A DNA stretch of 64,000 nucleotides from Candidatus Desulfarcum epimagneticum (lineage in GTDB: Bacteria; Desulfobacterota; Desulfobacteria; Desulfobacterales; CR-1). The notes below the pieces were generated by a model that saw only the letters and a list, made by a program, of their open reading frames with translations, was not told the origin of the DNA and searched no databases. The DNA is taken from contig CAACVI010000045.1 in NCBI GenBank assembly GCA_900659855.1, positions 124,985 to 188,984 of the forward strand. Reading direction: 5' to 3'. Within the stretch, counting starts at the first letter, position 1; every line of letters starts with the position of its first letter. This document shows, piece by piece, positions 16,326-24,967 of the stretch. The position numbers were made by a program, and so were the translations under genes.

Positions 16326-16536
16326 TTCAGGAAGGCGCCGGGGGGCAAAATCATTGTCCGGCCCTGGAAACCCGTTCAGATTTTAGAGACAGGCATGCCC
16401 TTGCTCAAACCGCCGCAAAGATCCTTCCCGCGCGCCTGTCCGGTGATTTTATCCGTTAGGCGCCAAAAAACTTGACAATGCATCAAGGACGTATTAAAAT
16501 AAAACAAAGAATACGTACTTATTTCATCAAACAAAA
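16326..16536. other. Region after the transposase with inverted repeat and promoter
   Basis: An interrupted inverted repeat of 130 bases (GGCGCC...AAAATCA at 16334-16353, mirrored by TGATTTTATCC..GGCGCC ending at 16463) may be the 3' end structure of the transposase element. A clean sigma-70-like promoter follows: TTGACA at 16472-16477, a 17-base spacer and TAAAAT at 16495-16500. It points toward the antitoxin gene. No gene is seen. Confidence 0.5.
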
Positions 16537-16697
16537 TTGATGGCGTCGTAAAAAAAATGCGTCGCAGCGCTTATTTTTAATTGAGGCATACTACATGTAT
16601 TGCCTCAATTAAAAATAACCACTACGCCTTGTGGCTTAAATTTTAGCATATGGAATTTTTAACTTAGCCATCCCAATCTTTTTTACGAGTTTATCAA
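16537..16697. repeat. GTCGTAAAAAA palindromic element (copy B, 161 bases)
   Basis: The ends are inverted repeats: TTGATGGCGTCGTAAAAAA on the left, and TTGATAAACTCGTAAAAAA reading inward from the right. The core is a near-perfect palindrome around TTATTTTTAATTGAGGCA/TGCCTCAATTAAAAATAA. Compared with the 79-base copy at 49785 it carries about 82 extra central bases. It lies between the promoter and the antitoxin gene, so it is transcribed in the leader. Confidence 0.75.
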
Positions 16698-16714
16698 AAT
16701 TAGGAGCTTCCGTT

Positions 16715-16960
16715 ATGAATGCAAAACTAACATTGAAAATGGATGATTCTGTTATTGAGTCGGCAAAGCGATTTGCTCGCTCTCACCATACATCTCTATC
16801 AAAACTGGCAGAAACATATTTTAAAACAATAACTCGTGAAGATGCGCCTCAAAAAAGAGTCTCAGGAGTTGTTGGAGAGCTTGCAGGCTTACTTAAAAAT
16901 AAAGAGGTCGTCTCAAGCAAAAGAGACTACATCGATTACCTGGAAGAGAAATATAAATGA
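16715..16960 (+). CDS. Antitoxin of a PIN toxin-antitoxin pair (DUF6364-like)
   Basis: This 81-aa protein begins MNAKLTLKMDDSVIESAKRF, the ribbon-helix-helix style N-terminus (basic strand, then helix) used by VapB- and DUF6364-type antitoxins to bind operator DNA. The tail from residue 50 on, including LKNKEVVSSKRDYIDYLEEK, would wrap the toxin. It overlaps the toxin start by 4 bases (ATGA), giving the usual antitoxin-first operon. A RHH antitoxin would be expected to repress its own promoter at 16472-16500, although the 161-base palindromic element now separates them. Confidence 0.8.
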   Translation: MNAKLTLKMDDSVIESAKRFARSHHTSLSKLAETYFKTITREDAPQKRVSGVVGELAGLLKNKEVVSSKRDYIDYLEEKYK

Positions 16961-17373
16961 AGAAAGATAAAGTTTTTATAGACACAGATGTGATTCTTGA
17001 TTTACTAACAGAACGAGAGCCTCACTTTGAAGCTGCAGTTGAGCTGTTCCTGCAAATCCAAGATAAAGCAATACTGGCTTATACATCTCCTGTTGTCATC
17101 GCAAATATATTCTACATACTAAACAGGCGCCTTGACAGGAAAAAGGCAATACAATCACTCATTAAGATTAAATCACTTGTCAAAGCGCTTAATTGTGGAG
17201 ACCGCGTAATTGAATTAGCCCTCTCATCAGACTTCAAGGATTTCGAAGACTCAATTCAATACTACACAGCTCTTGAGAATAATATTAACATTCTAATAAC
17301 GCGAAATGTAAAAGATTACAAAACAGCAAATATAACCATCTCGACTCCTCTCGAGTATATCAAAAGCAAATAA
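16957..17373 (+). CDS. PIN-domain ribonuclease toxin (VapC-like)
   Basis: The protein has 138 aa. The PIN acidic residues are visible as DTDVILDLLTEREPH (Asp near 9), a central acidic position in FKDFEDSIQY near 92, and a C-terminal ILITRNVKDYKTA near 112. PIN toxins cleave tRNA or rRNA with bound magnesium or manganese and are silenced by the antitoxin encoded just upstream. The length and motif spacing are normal, so the toxin could be active. A degenerate RAYT repeat starts right after the stop codon. Stabilisation of the surrounding island is a reasonable role but is inferred. Confidence 0.85.
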   Translation: MKKDKVFIDTDVILDLLTEREPHFEAAVELFLQIQDKAILAYTSPVVIANIFYILNRRLDRKKAIQSLIKIKSLVKALNCGDRVIELALSSDFKDFEDSIQYYTALENNINILITRNVKDYKTANITISTPLEYIKSK

Positions 17374-17378
17374 AAAAT

Positions 17379-17404
17379 AAAATATGGGACAGGCAAATAG
17401 TACT
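17379..17404 (+). repeat. RAYT-associated dispersed repeat, copy 7
   Basis: AAAATATGGGACAGGCAAAT followed by AGTACT. One substitution turns the AGGGG of the other copies into ATGGG. It marks the right edge of the stretch of the window that contains this repeat. Confidence 0.7.
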
Positions 17405-17550
17405 CCGATGGTATTTTTCTCCTGATTGGTCAGAGGTTTTTTCCGGATGTTTAAGAGATGGATTTAAATGGCATCCCAGGTTCATTGAACGCCGGGGTTT
17501 TTTGAGTGGATTCAAGCCAACCGCGAAAACCCAACAAACTCAAAAAAACG

Positions 17551-18120
17551 CTATAGCCCCTGCGACTTTATCCGCGCGAACTCATGCTCAACCCCGGCCA
17601 TGAATATCTGGAAGCTGCGGGAACGATTTCCATTTCGGGTCAGATGCCGCGCGAGGCGCCGCGCGCCGGAGACCTTTTGAAACTCCGGAATCAATTTTGC
17701 GAGTTCTCTGGAGGGGGTGTGAATCGCATCCGGGTCTCTGTAACGGGCCTTTTTCTCAATCCCGCTTAGCCCCGGGTTGTCAAATGCCTTCGCCAATGCG
17801 GACGATTCTCCCAAATACCATGCCTCAAGCTCCTGGCAGGCGATTCGCACCCGGGCATCGGGCCGTCCGGAATCGGCGCACAACCGCGACAACCTTTCTT
17901 TCAGAGCGCGACAGTCACCGCCATCATTGTCACGCACGATCACGAAACGCGCGCCGGGCTCCCGCCAGGCCCGAAGTTTCCTGGGAATGCTTTTTTCCAG
18001 GTCCTGCTTGCCTTCGTGCGGCACGCAGATAAAAGACAGGCCTGGAAAAAGACGCGGCAAAAGACCTTCAAGCAGCGCTTTCATGGATCGTTCTTCCAGC
18101 AGAAACACCACGCGGCTCAT
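17551..18120 (-). CDS. DUF4276 (TOPRIM-like) protein, partner of the AAA15 ATPase
   Basis: The protein has 189 aa: VVFLLEERSMKALLEGLLPR at the N-terminus, FVIVRDNDGGDCRALKERL near residue 75, and RIACQELEAWYLGE near 105. The early Glu, the DNDGGD acid cluster and the E-L-E-x-W motif are typical of DUF4276, a TOPRIM-related fold proposed to cut nucleic acid. The ATG at 18120 overlaps the stop of the upstream ATPase gene by 4 bases. AAA15-DUF4276 pairs are what I recall for the AbiL abortive infection system, and this pair fits in composition and order. Phage protection has not been shown for it. Confidence 0.75.
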   Translation of the reverse strand: MSRVVFLLEERSMKALLEGLLPRLFPGLSFICVPHEGKQDLEKSIPRKLRAWREPGARFVIVRDNDGGDCRALKERLSRLCADSGRPDARVRIACQELEAWYLGESSALAKAFDNPGLSGIEKKARYRDPDAIHTPSRELAKLIPEFQKVSGARRLARHLTRNGNRSRSFQIFMAGVEHEFARIKSQGL

Positions 18121-19292
18121 TTCAGCCCCACTCCCTCGAAAAGCCCCTGTTTCCAAAGAGCGCCCGGCAAATCGCCCGCATTCGCAAGATCTCTCAATAA
18201 TTCGATTTCAGACGCGCGCCGTATCTCGGTGAAACCGTCCTTCTTGACCAGCCAGTAGATTTCTTCCAGCCGGGCGCCGTTAAGAAAATCCGGGGAATGG
18301 GTGGAAACAAATACCTGCCCCCCGCGCCGGGCATAATCGCGGAATTCCTCGATCAACTCATACAGCAAATCCGGATACAACTGGTTTTCCGGCTCTTCCA
18401 CCGCCAGAAGCGGATGCGGATGCGGATCATACAGCAATACCAGGTAGGCGAACATCTTGATTGTGCCGTCTGACACATATCGGGCGATAAACGGATCTTT
18501 GAAACTTCCGTCCTGAAACCGAAGGACCAGTCGGCCATCCTCAGTGGGTTTGGTTTCTACCTTGCTAATCCCCGGCACGCGTTCTTTCATCGTCTGAAGC
18601 GCCTTTTCAAATCGGTCCGGATGGCTTTCATAAAGATATTGCGCGACCTGAGCGATGTTATCTCCACGGGTTGAAAGGTGTTCCGCATACCCGGCTTCGG
18701 AGCTGGGCCTTGCGGCGCCGATATGGAAATCAGATATGTGCCAGTTTTCAATCAAACTTCGGAATTCGGACACCACGCGAAACTCCTTAAACTGCCCCAG
18801 ACCTTTGATGGCCAGCGCTCCGGGGTCTTCCAGAGCATAGTCTTTTCTTTCCGCTTTAGCGCCTTTTTGCACATAGGCCGACTCATTGGTGATGGCTGTG
18901 CCCTTGCCTCGTGAAAAATCCACAAAATGCCAGGGCTGCCCGCTCTTGCCCCGGCGAAATTTTAAGATTTCCCGGTCAACCACGGGACGGGCGCCATCTT
19001 CTCCCACATCCAGTTGATAGGTCGCCAGTCTGCCGCCGCTTTCGCGAAACTTGACTGTTATCCCAATCGGTCCTTTTTCACTGCGGCTCACCAGTTCCCT
19101 GAAGCCTCCCCGTCGCGCCACCGCCACCCCGACGTTTTGCGCCAGCGCGTCCTTAAGAAAGCTGAACACATCAAAAAGAGTGGACTTGCCCGAGCCGTTG
19201 GCGCCCACCACAAGGGTCAGCCGGGGCAAATTTTTAAACTTGGCGCGTCGGAACAAACGGTAGTTGCGGATCTCAATGCTTTCGATTTGCAT
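18117..19292 (-). CDS. AAA15-family (OLD/SMC-like) ATPase, AbiL-like
   Basis: This 391-aa ATPase begins MQIESIEIRNYRLFRRAKF, the standard RecF/SMC-like N-terminus. It has Walker A VVGANGSGKST near residue 28, an ABC-like region YVSDGTIKMFAYLVLLY near 290, Walker B HPLLAVEEPENQLYPDLL near 312 and a His switch VFVSTHSPDFLNG near 345. No nuclease domain is fused to it; that role probably belongs to the overlapping DUF4276 gene downstream. Internal ATG 19292 is preferred because the first 17 codons of the longer frame are not family-like. The start is preceded by GGAGTCC-like purines. It lies at the right end of the defence-rich stretch. Confidence 0.8.
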   Translation of the reverse strand: MQIESIEIRNYRLFRRAKFKNLPRLTLVVGANGSGKSTLFDVFSFLKDALAQNVGVAVARRGGFRELVSRSEKGPIGITVKFRESGGRLATYQLDVGEDGARPVVDREILKFRRGKSGQPWHFVDFSRGKGTAITNESAYVQKGAKAERKDYALEDPGALAIKGLGQFKEFRVVSEFRSLIENWHISDFHIGAARPSSEAGYAEHLSTRGDNIAQVAQYLYESHPDRFEKALQTMKERVPGISKVETKPTEDGRLVLRFQDGSFKDPFIARYVSDGTIKMFAYLVLLYDPHPHPLLAVEEPENQLYPDLLYELIEEFRDYARRGGQVFVSTHSPDFLNGARLEEIYWLVKKDGFTEIRRASEIELLRDLANAGDLPGALWKQGLFEGVGLK

Positions 19293-19400
19293 GATGGACT
19301 CCTGTCCCAAAAGATTCCGGTTACGGCGGCTCCCCAACCCCAAAAAACCCCGCGCGAATCTATAAACCCCACAAACTCAAAAAACCCAGCAAACTCTAAT

Positions 19401-20477
19401 CTAACTCCAAGGCAACGGCTCGGCCAGCGACGCCCACAGCCGTCTGGAGTGGATGTCGGACATGGCCTCCCCCAGTTTTTCGCACGTGGACAGGGCCTTT
19501 TCCCATCGGGCGCGGCGCTCGGGATAGGAATAGGCGTAGAAATCGTGGCGGTCCGGAATCCGCCCCCCGGGAAGGGTGGCCACAAAGGCTTCGGACGGCG
19601 CCAGGATGACGGCCCGGCGGTAATTGTCCAGGGACGGCTTTCGCCAGCGCAGTTTTTTGTCAAACCAGCCCGGGATGGGGGGCCGGGCGGAGAAGTGGGG
19701 ATAGAGCACAAATCCGTCGTCGGGAAGGGCCGGCAGGTCGAACTGGTAGTCGGTCAAGGCCCCGTCCCGGTAGGTCCCGGCCGGGGCGCCCTGGATGTCT
19801 TTCACGCCTGAGATCACGGTGGGAACCGCGCCTGTGGCCAGAAGCGCCTTTCGGATGTTGTCAACGCTGAGCGCGATGCGGCGGACGGGAACATGGGGAA
19901 AATGGTCGATGGGGGGCTTTTTCTTGGGGTGGTAAAACAAGAAACGCTCAAAAAAAGGCCGAATGGCGTTCGGGGAAATGGCGTTGAGCAGCATGGCCGC
20001 CACAAGCCCCAGGGTCTGAAACGCCCGGCTGTCCAGGGAGATCAGGCCCCGGCACCGGGCCGCGATGGTGTGGTAGCGCATGAAGGAATGGTTCACGATG
20101 GCTTTGGCGCCGTTTTCCCCCAGCAAAATCCCCAGGATGCGGCGGCATTCCCGCGACACTTCCCCGGGGGTGGGTTTTGGAGAGTAGGTCTGGGACAAAT
20201 AGGCGTCTTTGAAACGGCCCAGGGCCGACAGGGGGTCCTTCTGGGCGTAGCAGGCCATGCGCCACGCGCCGGCCGATGTGCCCAGAAGATGCAGGGGTTT
20301 TAAACGTTTTGAAAACCACTCGGACAGCAAAAAAGCGTCCATTGAGGCCAAAGCCAGCCACTTGGGCCCCCCGGAGGCCGCGAGTATCATGGAGATGTCG
20401 TCGGGCCTCAATCCGTTTTTTCTGATATGGGCCAGAGCTTCCCGGCCCGCGAATATTTTTAGAGGAAAATCTTTCAT
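19401..20477 (-). CDS. Patatin-like phospholipase family protein
   Basis: This 358-aa protein shows the patatin serine hydrolase layout: ILAASGGPKW near residue 31 as oxyanion loop, LLGTSAGAW near 64 with the nucleophile Ser in G-x-S-x-G, and YRDGALTDY near 238 with the Asp of the Ser-Asp dyad. It would hydrolyse phospholipids or other acyl esters. No signal peptide is seen, so a cytoplasmic location is likely. The surrounding sequence contains the motif AACTCAAAAAACCC that also follows the tRNA blocks. It is a single gene with no tight neighbours, and its physiological substrate is unknown. Confidence 0.8.
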   Translation of the reverse strand: MKDFPLKIFAGREALAHIRKNGLRPDDISMILAASGGPKWLALASMDAFLLSEWFSKRLKPLHLLGTSAGAWRMACYAQKDPLSALGRFKDAYLSQTYSPKPTPGEVSRECRRILGILLGENGAKAIVNHSFMRYHTIAARCRGLISLDSRAFQTLGLVAAMLLNAISPNAIRPFFERFLFYHPKKKPPIDHFPHVPVRRIALSVDNIRKALLATGAVPTVISGVKDIQGAPAGTYRDGALTDYQFDLPALPDDGFVLYPHFSARPPIPGWFDKKLRWRKPSLDNYRRAVILAPSEAFVATLPGGRIPDRHDFYAYSYPERRARWEKALSTCEKLGEAMSDIHSRRLWASLAEPLPWS

Positions 20478-20573
20478 GGGCTGTCAATAGCAAAAACAGA
20501 CTCTTTTGACAACCGCAATGCGCCGGTCCGGGAATATTTTTTAGAAGAATTCAAATTCAGGCCGCGAGACAAA

Positions 20574-20978
20574 CTATTTAAGAAACACAGCCTCCTCGAC
20601 GTTTCCATGCTTGTCATACCTTACTTGAAACGCCATTTCTTTGCCGTCAAAGGTTCCTTCGGTAGGCGTCCCCACAGCTTCCCACAGGCCAAGAGTCAGC
20701 ACATCCGCCGCGCCGTGGAAGATGGCCCTGCCCGCTTTGGCCCCCTTGCTGTATCCCTGGACAAAGCGGAATATTTCATATTTTTTTCCATCATCCCGGA
20801 CTTCTGAAGAAACAGGATTGCCGAACTCCGCCAAAATCAGGCCTCGAGGAACGCCGGGCTTGACCAAATCAATATTTTTTTTGCCGGGCTGTTTTGCGGC
20901 CATATACACGGAGCATCCGGAGCCTGTAAACGCCAAAAAAAACAAAGCAAAAACCATTATCAAACTTTTCTTCATCAT
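20574..20978 (-). CDS. Small lipoprotein
   Basis: This 134-aa protein starts MMKKSLIMVFALFFLAFTGS with the lipobox ending TGSGC at about residue 23, so it should be processed by signal peptidase II and lipid-anchored. The mature part contains GVPRGLILAEFGNP, which resembles the SmpA/BamE-like fold (short domains in which a signature glycine-rich turn precedes a beta meander), but this is not certain. GGAGGG lies 7 bases before the ATG at 20978, which decides this start over the upstream one at 21050. It stands alone between the patatin gene and the Liv operon. Confidence 0.7.
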   Translation of the reverse strand: MMKKSLIMVFALFFLAFTGSGCSVYMAAKQPGKKNIDLVKPGVPRGLILAEFGNPVSSEVRDDGKKYEIFRFVQGYSKGAKAGRAIFHGAADVLTLGLWEAVGTPTEGTFDGKEMAFQVRYDKHGNVEEAVFLK

Positions 20979-21213
20979 GTCTATTCCCTCCTTTTTTACA
21001 CTTCTTGAACCATTGACAGTTAACCGCGAAAACATTTTTAAATTTTTCATAGACTTCGGGTTAAACTATCTTTTTCTAAAAAAATTATCAACCGTTTCAA
21101 TGGGAAAAAAAAGGAAAAAAGGAAAACAAAAAAGGAAAGAGTCCCGCGCTGTGGCTGATTCGGTTTAAGTCCCGGAATTTAAAACCTGCGATCAGATTCA
21201 GATTTGTCCGCCG

Positions 21214-22095
21214 TCAAATCCGCTCCACAAACTCAGAGCCCAAAAGCCCCTCGGGCCGGAACAAAAGAACCACGATAATGATAAGAAAGGCCAGGGTGTT
21301 TTTAAAGGCCACGGATATGAATCCCCCGGCCAGCGCCTCGGCCACTCCCAGGATGAGGCCCCCGGCCACGGCCCCGGGCAGGCTGTTCAGTCCTCCCAGG
21401 ATGGCGGCGGCAAACCCTTTTAAAAAAGGCTCCAGCATGTAGAAAGGATCAATGAGCAGCGAGGCGGCCAGGAAAAATCCCGCCAGGGTCCCCAAAAGGG
21501 CGGCCAGCCCCCAGGAAAAGGCCAGAATTCCCCGGGTGGGAAGCCCCAGGGTCTGGGCCGCCTGGAGGTTTTCGGAGGTGGCCCGCATGGCCAGCCCGAG
21601 ACGGGTTTTCTGCACGAGCAGGTAAAAAATCAGGCTGCCCGCTATCCCGGCCCCGAAGGCCCCCAGGCTCAGGTGGCTGATAATGATTCCCCCCACATCA
21701 AACACCTTTGTGTCCGAAATAAAAAAAGGAAAGGTCTGGGGCTCGGTGTCCCCGAAACGAAGCACAAGCCCCTGGATCACAAGGGCGAAACCCAGGGTGA
21801 GGATGATCTGACCCAGACGCGTGGCGTCCCTGCGCTGGGCCGGAACCAGGATGCCGAAATAGAAAAGAACGGAGATGCCCGCGCCGAACAAAAGCCCCAG
21901 GGACATGGCCAGCCACCACGGAAAACCGACCATGACAAAAAAGACGGCGCCGAAGGCCCCGGCGGTGGTCACATCGCCGTGGGCGAAATTCAGCACCCGG
22001 CTGGACCGGTAAATCAGAACAATCCCCAACGCCACCAGGACGTAAAGGCTGCCCTGGGAAATCCCCGCGATGATATATTGAAGCGCCAGTCGCAT
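21214..22095 (-). CDS. livH: Branched-chain amino acid ABC transporter permease LivH-type
   Basis: The protein has 293 aa with about eight membrane helices. Typical LivH words are seen: YIIAGISQGSLYVLVALGIV at the N-terminus, VLNFAHGDVTTAGAF near residue 35, and FAAAILGGLNSLPGAVAGGL near 230. It forms half of the membrane channel with LivM. As the last gene of a six-gene operon transcribed leftward (livK-livG-livF-acyl-CoA synthetase-livM-livH), it probably takes up a carboxylic acid or amino acid. Confidence 0.88.
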   Translation of the reverse strand: MRLALQYIIAGISQGSLYVLVALGIVLIYRSSRVLNFAHGDVTTAGAFGAVFFVMVGFPWWLAMSLGLLFGAGISVLFYFGILVPAQRRDATRLGQIILTLGFALVIQGLVLRFGDTEPQTFPFFISDTKVFDVGGIIISHLSLGAFGAGIAGSLIFYLLVQKTRLGLAMRATSENLQAAQTLGLPTRGILAFSWGLAALLGTLAGFFLAASLLIDPFYMLEPFLKGFAAAILGGLNSLPGAVAGGLILGVAEALAGGFISVAFKNTLAFLIIIVVLLFRPEGLLGSEFVERI

Positions 22096-22133
22096 CTTTG
22101 TCTCTCTCCCCTGCTCCCGCCGATTGACCGGCC

Positions 22134-23114
22134 TTATCGAAACGGCCAGTTTTTAAAGTAAATCCGGATCTTCATCCATCGTCCCGCCAGACCCCCGGGC
22201 TCAAAAATGAGAATCACAATAATGGCCGCCCCGAAGATGACCGGGACGAACTCCTTGAGATCGCTGAAAAAATGGGGAACCAGGATCACAAAGGCCGCGC
22301 CCAGGAACGCGCCTTCCACAAACGCCGGCCCCCCGACGATGACGGCCACCAGGAAGGTGATGGTCTCCATGAATGTGAACATGTTGGGCTCCAGGTACCC
22401 CAGGATCATGGCGTACAGGGCCCCCTGGATTCCCACGTAAAACGAGCTGAGGCCGAAAGCCAGAAGCTTGTGAAAGGTCAGGCTGACGCCCAGGACCTCG
22501 GCCGCGATGTCATTGTCCCGAACCGCGATAAAAGCCCGGCCCATGTAGGAGGAGACCAGGTTTTGCGTGGCCAGGGCAAAGACCGCGGCGATGGTCGCGC
22601 TTAAGTAAAAATAAACGTGGGTTCTGGAAAGGAACCAGACGGGCTCCAGGCGTTCGATGACCATGCCCATGCGGCCCCCGGACAAAAGGGGGACATTGAC
22701 AAACACCTGGTACACCGCCACCCCGAAACCCATGGTGACGATGGCCAGGTAAGGGCCTTTCAGGCGAAGGGAGGGAAAACCCACCAGGACCCCAAAGATT
22801 CCGGCGATGATCCCCGCCGCGAGAATCCCCGCCGGCCAGGGGACCCCGGCCTGGGAGAGATGCCCGAAGGCGAACGCCCCGACGCATAAAAAACCGGCCT
22901 GGCCGAAGGAAATTTGCCCGGTGTAGCCGATCAGAAGATTCTGGCCCATGACGCCGATGCTGTAAATGGCGATGAGAGACGCCACATACACGATGTGCTC
23001 CGGCGCGTAAAAGGGCAGGAGAAAAACGGCCAGAATCAGCGTCGCGGCCCAGAATTTTTCCCCGGGTTTTCTTAAGAATTTCAACTCTTCGGCATAATTT
23101 TCAATGAGATCCAT
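22134..23114 (-). CDS. livM: Branched-chain amino acid ABC transporter permease LivM-type
   Basis: The protein has 326 aa and about nine membrane helices. NLLIGYTGQISFGQAGFLCVG near residue 60, RLKGPYLAIVTMGFG near 115 and AVIVGGPAFVEGAFLGA near 260 are the standard LivM motifs. A short cytoplasmic N-terminus, DLIENYAEELKFL, precedes the first helix. It pairs with LivH to make the translocation path. It lies 17 bases downstream of the acyl-CoA synthetase gene and 38 bases before livH in transcription order. Confidence 0.88.
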   Translation of the reverse strand: MDLIENYAEELKFLRKPGEKFWAATLILAVFLLPFYAPEHIVYVASLIAIYSIGVMGQNLLIGYTGQISFGQAGFLCVGAFAFGHLSQAGVPWPAGILAAGIIAGIFGVLVGFPSLRLKGPYLAIVTMGFGVAVYQVFVNVPLLSGGRMGMVIERLEPVWFLSRTHVYFYLSATIAAVFALATQNLVSSYMGRAFIAVRDNDIAAEVLGVSLTFHKLLAFGLSSFYVGIQGALYAMILGYLEPNMFTFMETITFLVAVIVGGPAFVEGAFLGAAFVILVPHFFSDLKEFVPVIFGAAIIVILIFEPGGLAGRWMKIRIYFKNWPFR

Positions 23115-23131
23115 TCAAGGCCTCGTCCCTT

Positions 23132-24967
23132 TTATTCCTGTCCTGTTTTCCCGCCGTCATACATGGATTCGATCAGATGGGCGTAGGTTTTTTCCACCGA
23201 GCGTCTTTTCACCTTCTGGGTGGGCGTCACATCCCCGTCCTCGGCGTAAAAACGCCGGGGCAGGAGTCGAAATTTTTTGATGGTCTCCACCCGGGCCAGG
23301 GTCTGGTTCACCCGCTCCACCTCTTTTTCGATGACCTCGATGATATCGGGGCTTTGGGTCAGGTCCACGAAAGTCGTGAAGGGAATGGCCCGGTCCTGGG
23401 CCAGCCGGGTGACATTGTCCTCGTCGATGAGAATCAGCGCCGTGAGGTATTTCCGGCCCTCCCCGACGACCACCGCGTCCTGGATGTAAATGCTGAATTT
23501 CAGCTTGTTTTCGATAAAGGCCGGGGTGATGTTTTTCCCGCCCCGGGTGATGATGATGTCCTTTTTCCGGTCCAGGATTTTAAGAAAACCGCCGTCCATG
23601 GAGCCGATGTCCCCGGTGTAAAGCCAGCCGTCCCGGATGGTTTCTTTGGTCAGCTCCGAATTTTTAAAATAGCCCGAAAAGACCCCCTCTCCCCGGGCCA
23701 GGATCTCGCCGTCTTCAGCGATCCGGGCCTCCACACCGGGCAGGGGCTCGCCCACATACCCGGCCTTGAAACTCTCCAGGCGCTGCATGGCGATGACCCC
23801 GGTGGATTCGGTCTGGCCGTAGCCCTCTCTTAAGGGAATCCCCATGGCGTTGAACCACTGGAAAAGCTCAAGGCCGGCCGGGGCCGCGCCGCAAACCGCG
23901 TATCGGAGGCGCTCAAGGCCGATCTGACGTTTGAGATGCCACAAAACGCCCCCGTAAAGGGGCCAGTAGGCCAGGCTCCATACAAAACGCGCCGCAGACC
24001 CAGCGGAAGCGCTCAGACGCCCCAGGCCCGCCCGGCGGGCCGCGCGGTACAGGAGGCGCTTCAAAGGGGTGGAGTCGGACATCCGTATCTCCACCATGGA
24101 GACGAATTTCTCCCATACACGGGGAACCCCGGCGAAAACGGTGGGGGACACCTCCCGCAGATTAAGGGCCAGGGTGTCCAGGCTTTCCACAAAATTCACG
24201 GCCCCGCCGCCTTTCACCGCCAGAAACACGGAAATGAGATTTTCGTAAATATGGGCCAGGGGCAGGTAGGACAGCATTTCGTCATCCTCCCGGGCCCCGA
24301 TGACCGACGCCAGGGACTCGGTGAGGGACAAAATATTGGTGTGGGAAATCATGGCCCCCTTGGGCCGTCCGGTGGTCCCGGAGGTGTAGATGATCATGGC
24401 GGTGTCCGACGCCTTGATGGAGGCCGCGCGGTTTTGCCCCGCGTCGGGATTTTCCTCTCCAAACCCCGACGCGCGGTCCATGAACTCGTCGAAAAACATG
24501 AAACGGGGATGGGAAAACCCCCACAGCCCCTGCCGGTCCCAGACCACGACGTTGGGCGCCGGCGCGTCCGGGCCGAACAGGTCGTCGATGACTTTCAGGA
24601 CCTTTTCCACCTGCTCTTCATTTTCCACGAAAAGGGCTTTGGATTCGGAATGGCGGACAATATATTGAATCTCCTCGGGGGAGGAGGTGGGATAGATGCC
24701 GCAGGAGACGCATCCCGCCGCCATGGCCCCGATGTGGCACACGACCCATTCGGGGCGGTTCTCACCCAAAATGGCCACACGGTCCCCCGGAGAAAGGCCC
24801 CATGAAAGAAAACCGTCGGCGGCCCGCCGAACCCTTTGGCCGTACTCCCTCCAGGATATGGCGTTCCAGACGCCCCGGGTTTTGCGGCGAAGCGCCGTGG
24901 CGTCCGCCCTTCTTTCAACGGTTTGAAAAAAAAACTCGGGAAAACTTTGGGGCGCGCTCGCCGTCAC
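23132..24967 (-). CDS. AMP-forming long-chain-type acyl-CoA synthetase
   Basis: This 611-aa adenylate-forming enzyme activates a carboxylic acid to acyl-AMP and then acyl-CoA. The P-loop YTSGTTGRPKGAM lies near residue 195, GYGQTESTGV near 385, YTGDIGSMDG near 445, and KILDRKKDIIITRGGKNITP near 457, leading to the C-terminal catalytic lysine region. It resembles FadD15-type long-chain ligases. It starts with GTG and overlaps the livF stop by 4 bases, and livM follows 17 bases later, so it is embedded in the transporter operon. That position suggests it activates the acid brought in by the transporter. The chain length of the substrate cannot be read from sequence. Confidence 0.88.
   Translation of the reverse strand: MTASAPQSFPEFFFQTVERRADATALRRKTRGVWNAISWREYGQRVRRAADGFLSWGLSPGDRVAILGENRPEWVVCHIGAMAAGCVSCGIYPTSSPEEIQYIVRHSESKALFVENEEQVEKVLKVIDDLFGPDAPAPNVVVWDRQGLWGFSHPRFMFFDEFMDRASGFGEENPDAGQNRAASIKASDTAMIIYTSGTTGRPKGAMISHTNILSLTESLASVIGAREDDEMLSYLPLAHIYENLISVFLAVKGGGAVNFVESLDTLALNLREVSPTVFAGVPRVWEKFVSMVEIRMSDSTPLKRLLYRAARRAGLGRLSASAGSAARFVWSLAYWPLYGGVLWHLKRQIGLERLRYAVCGAAPAGLELFQWFNAMGIPLREGYGQTESTGVIAMQRLESFKAGYVGEPLPGVEARIAEDGEILARGEGVFSGYFKNSELTKETIRDGWLYTGDIGSMDGGFLKILDRKKDIIITRGGKNITPAFIENKLKFSIYIQDAVVVGEGRKYLTALILIDEDNVTRLAQDRAIPFTTFVDLTQSPDIIEVIEKEVERVNQTLARVETIKKFRLLPRRFYAEDGDVTPTQKVKRRSVEKTYAHLIESMYDGGKTGQE

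Noticed and set aside
16452-16463. Additional attC right foot GTTAGGC after the transposase gene
   Set aside because: No matching bulged stem or left foot could be found, and it is part of a different inverted repeat.
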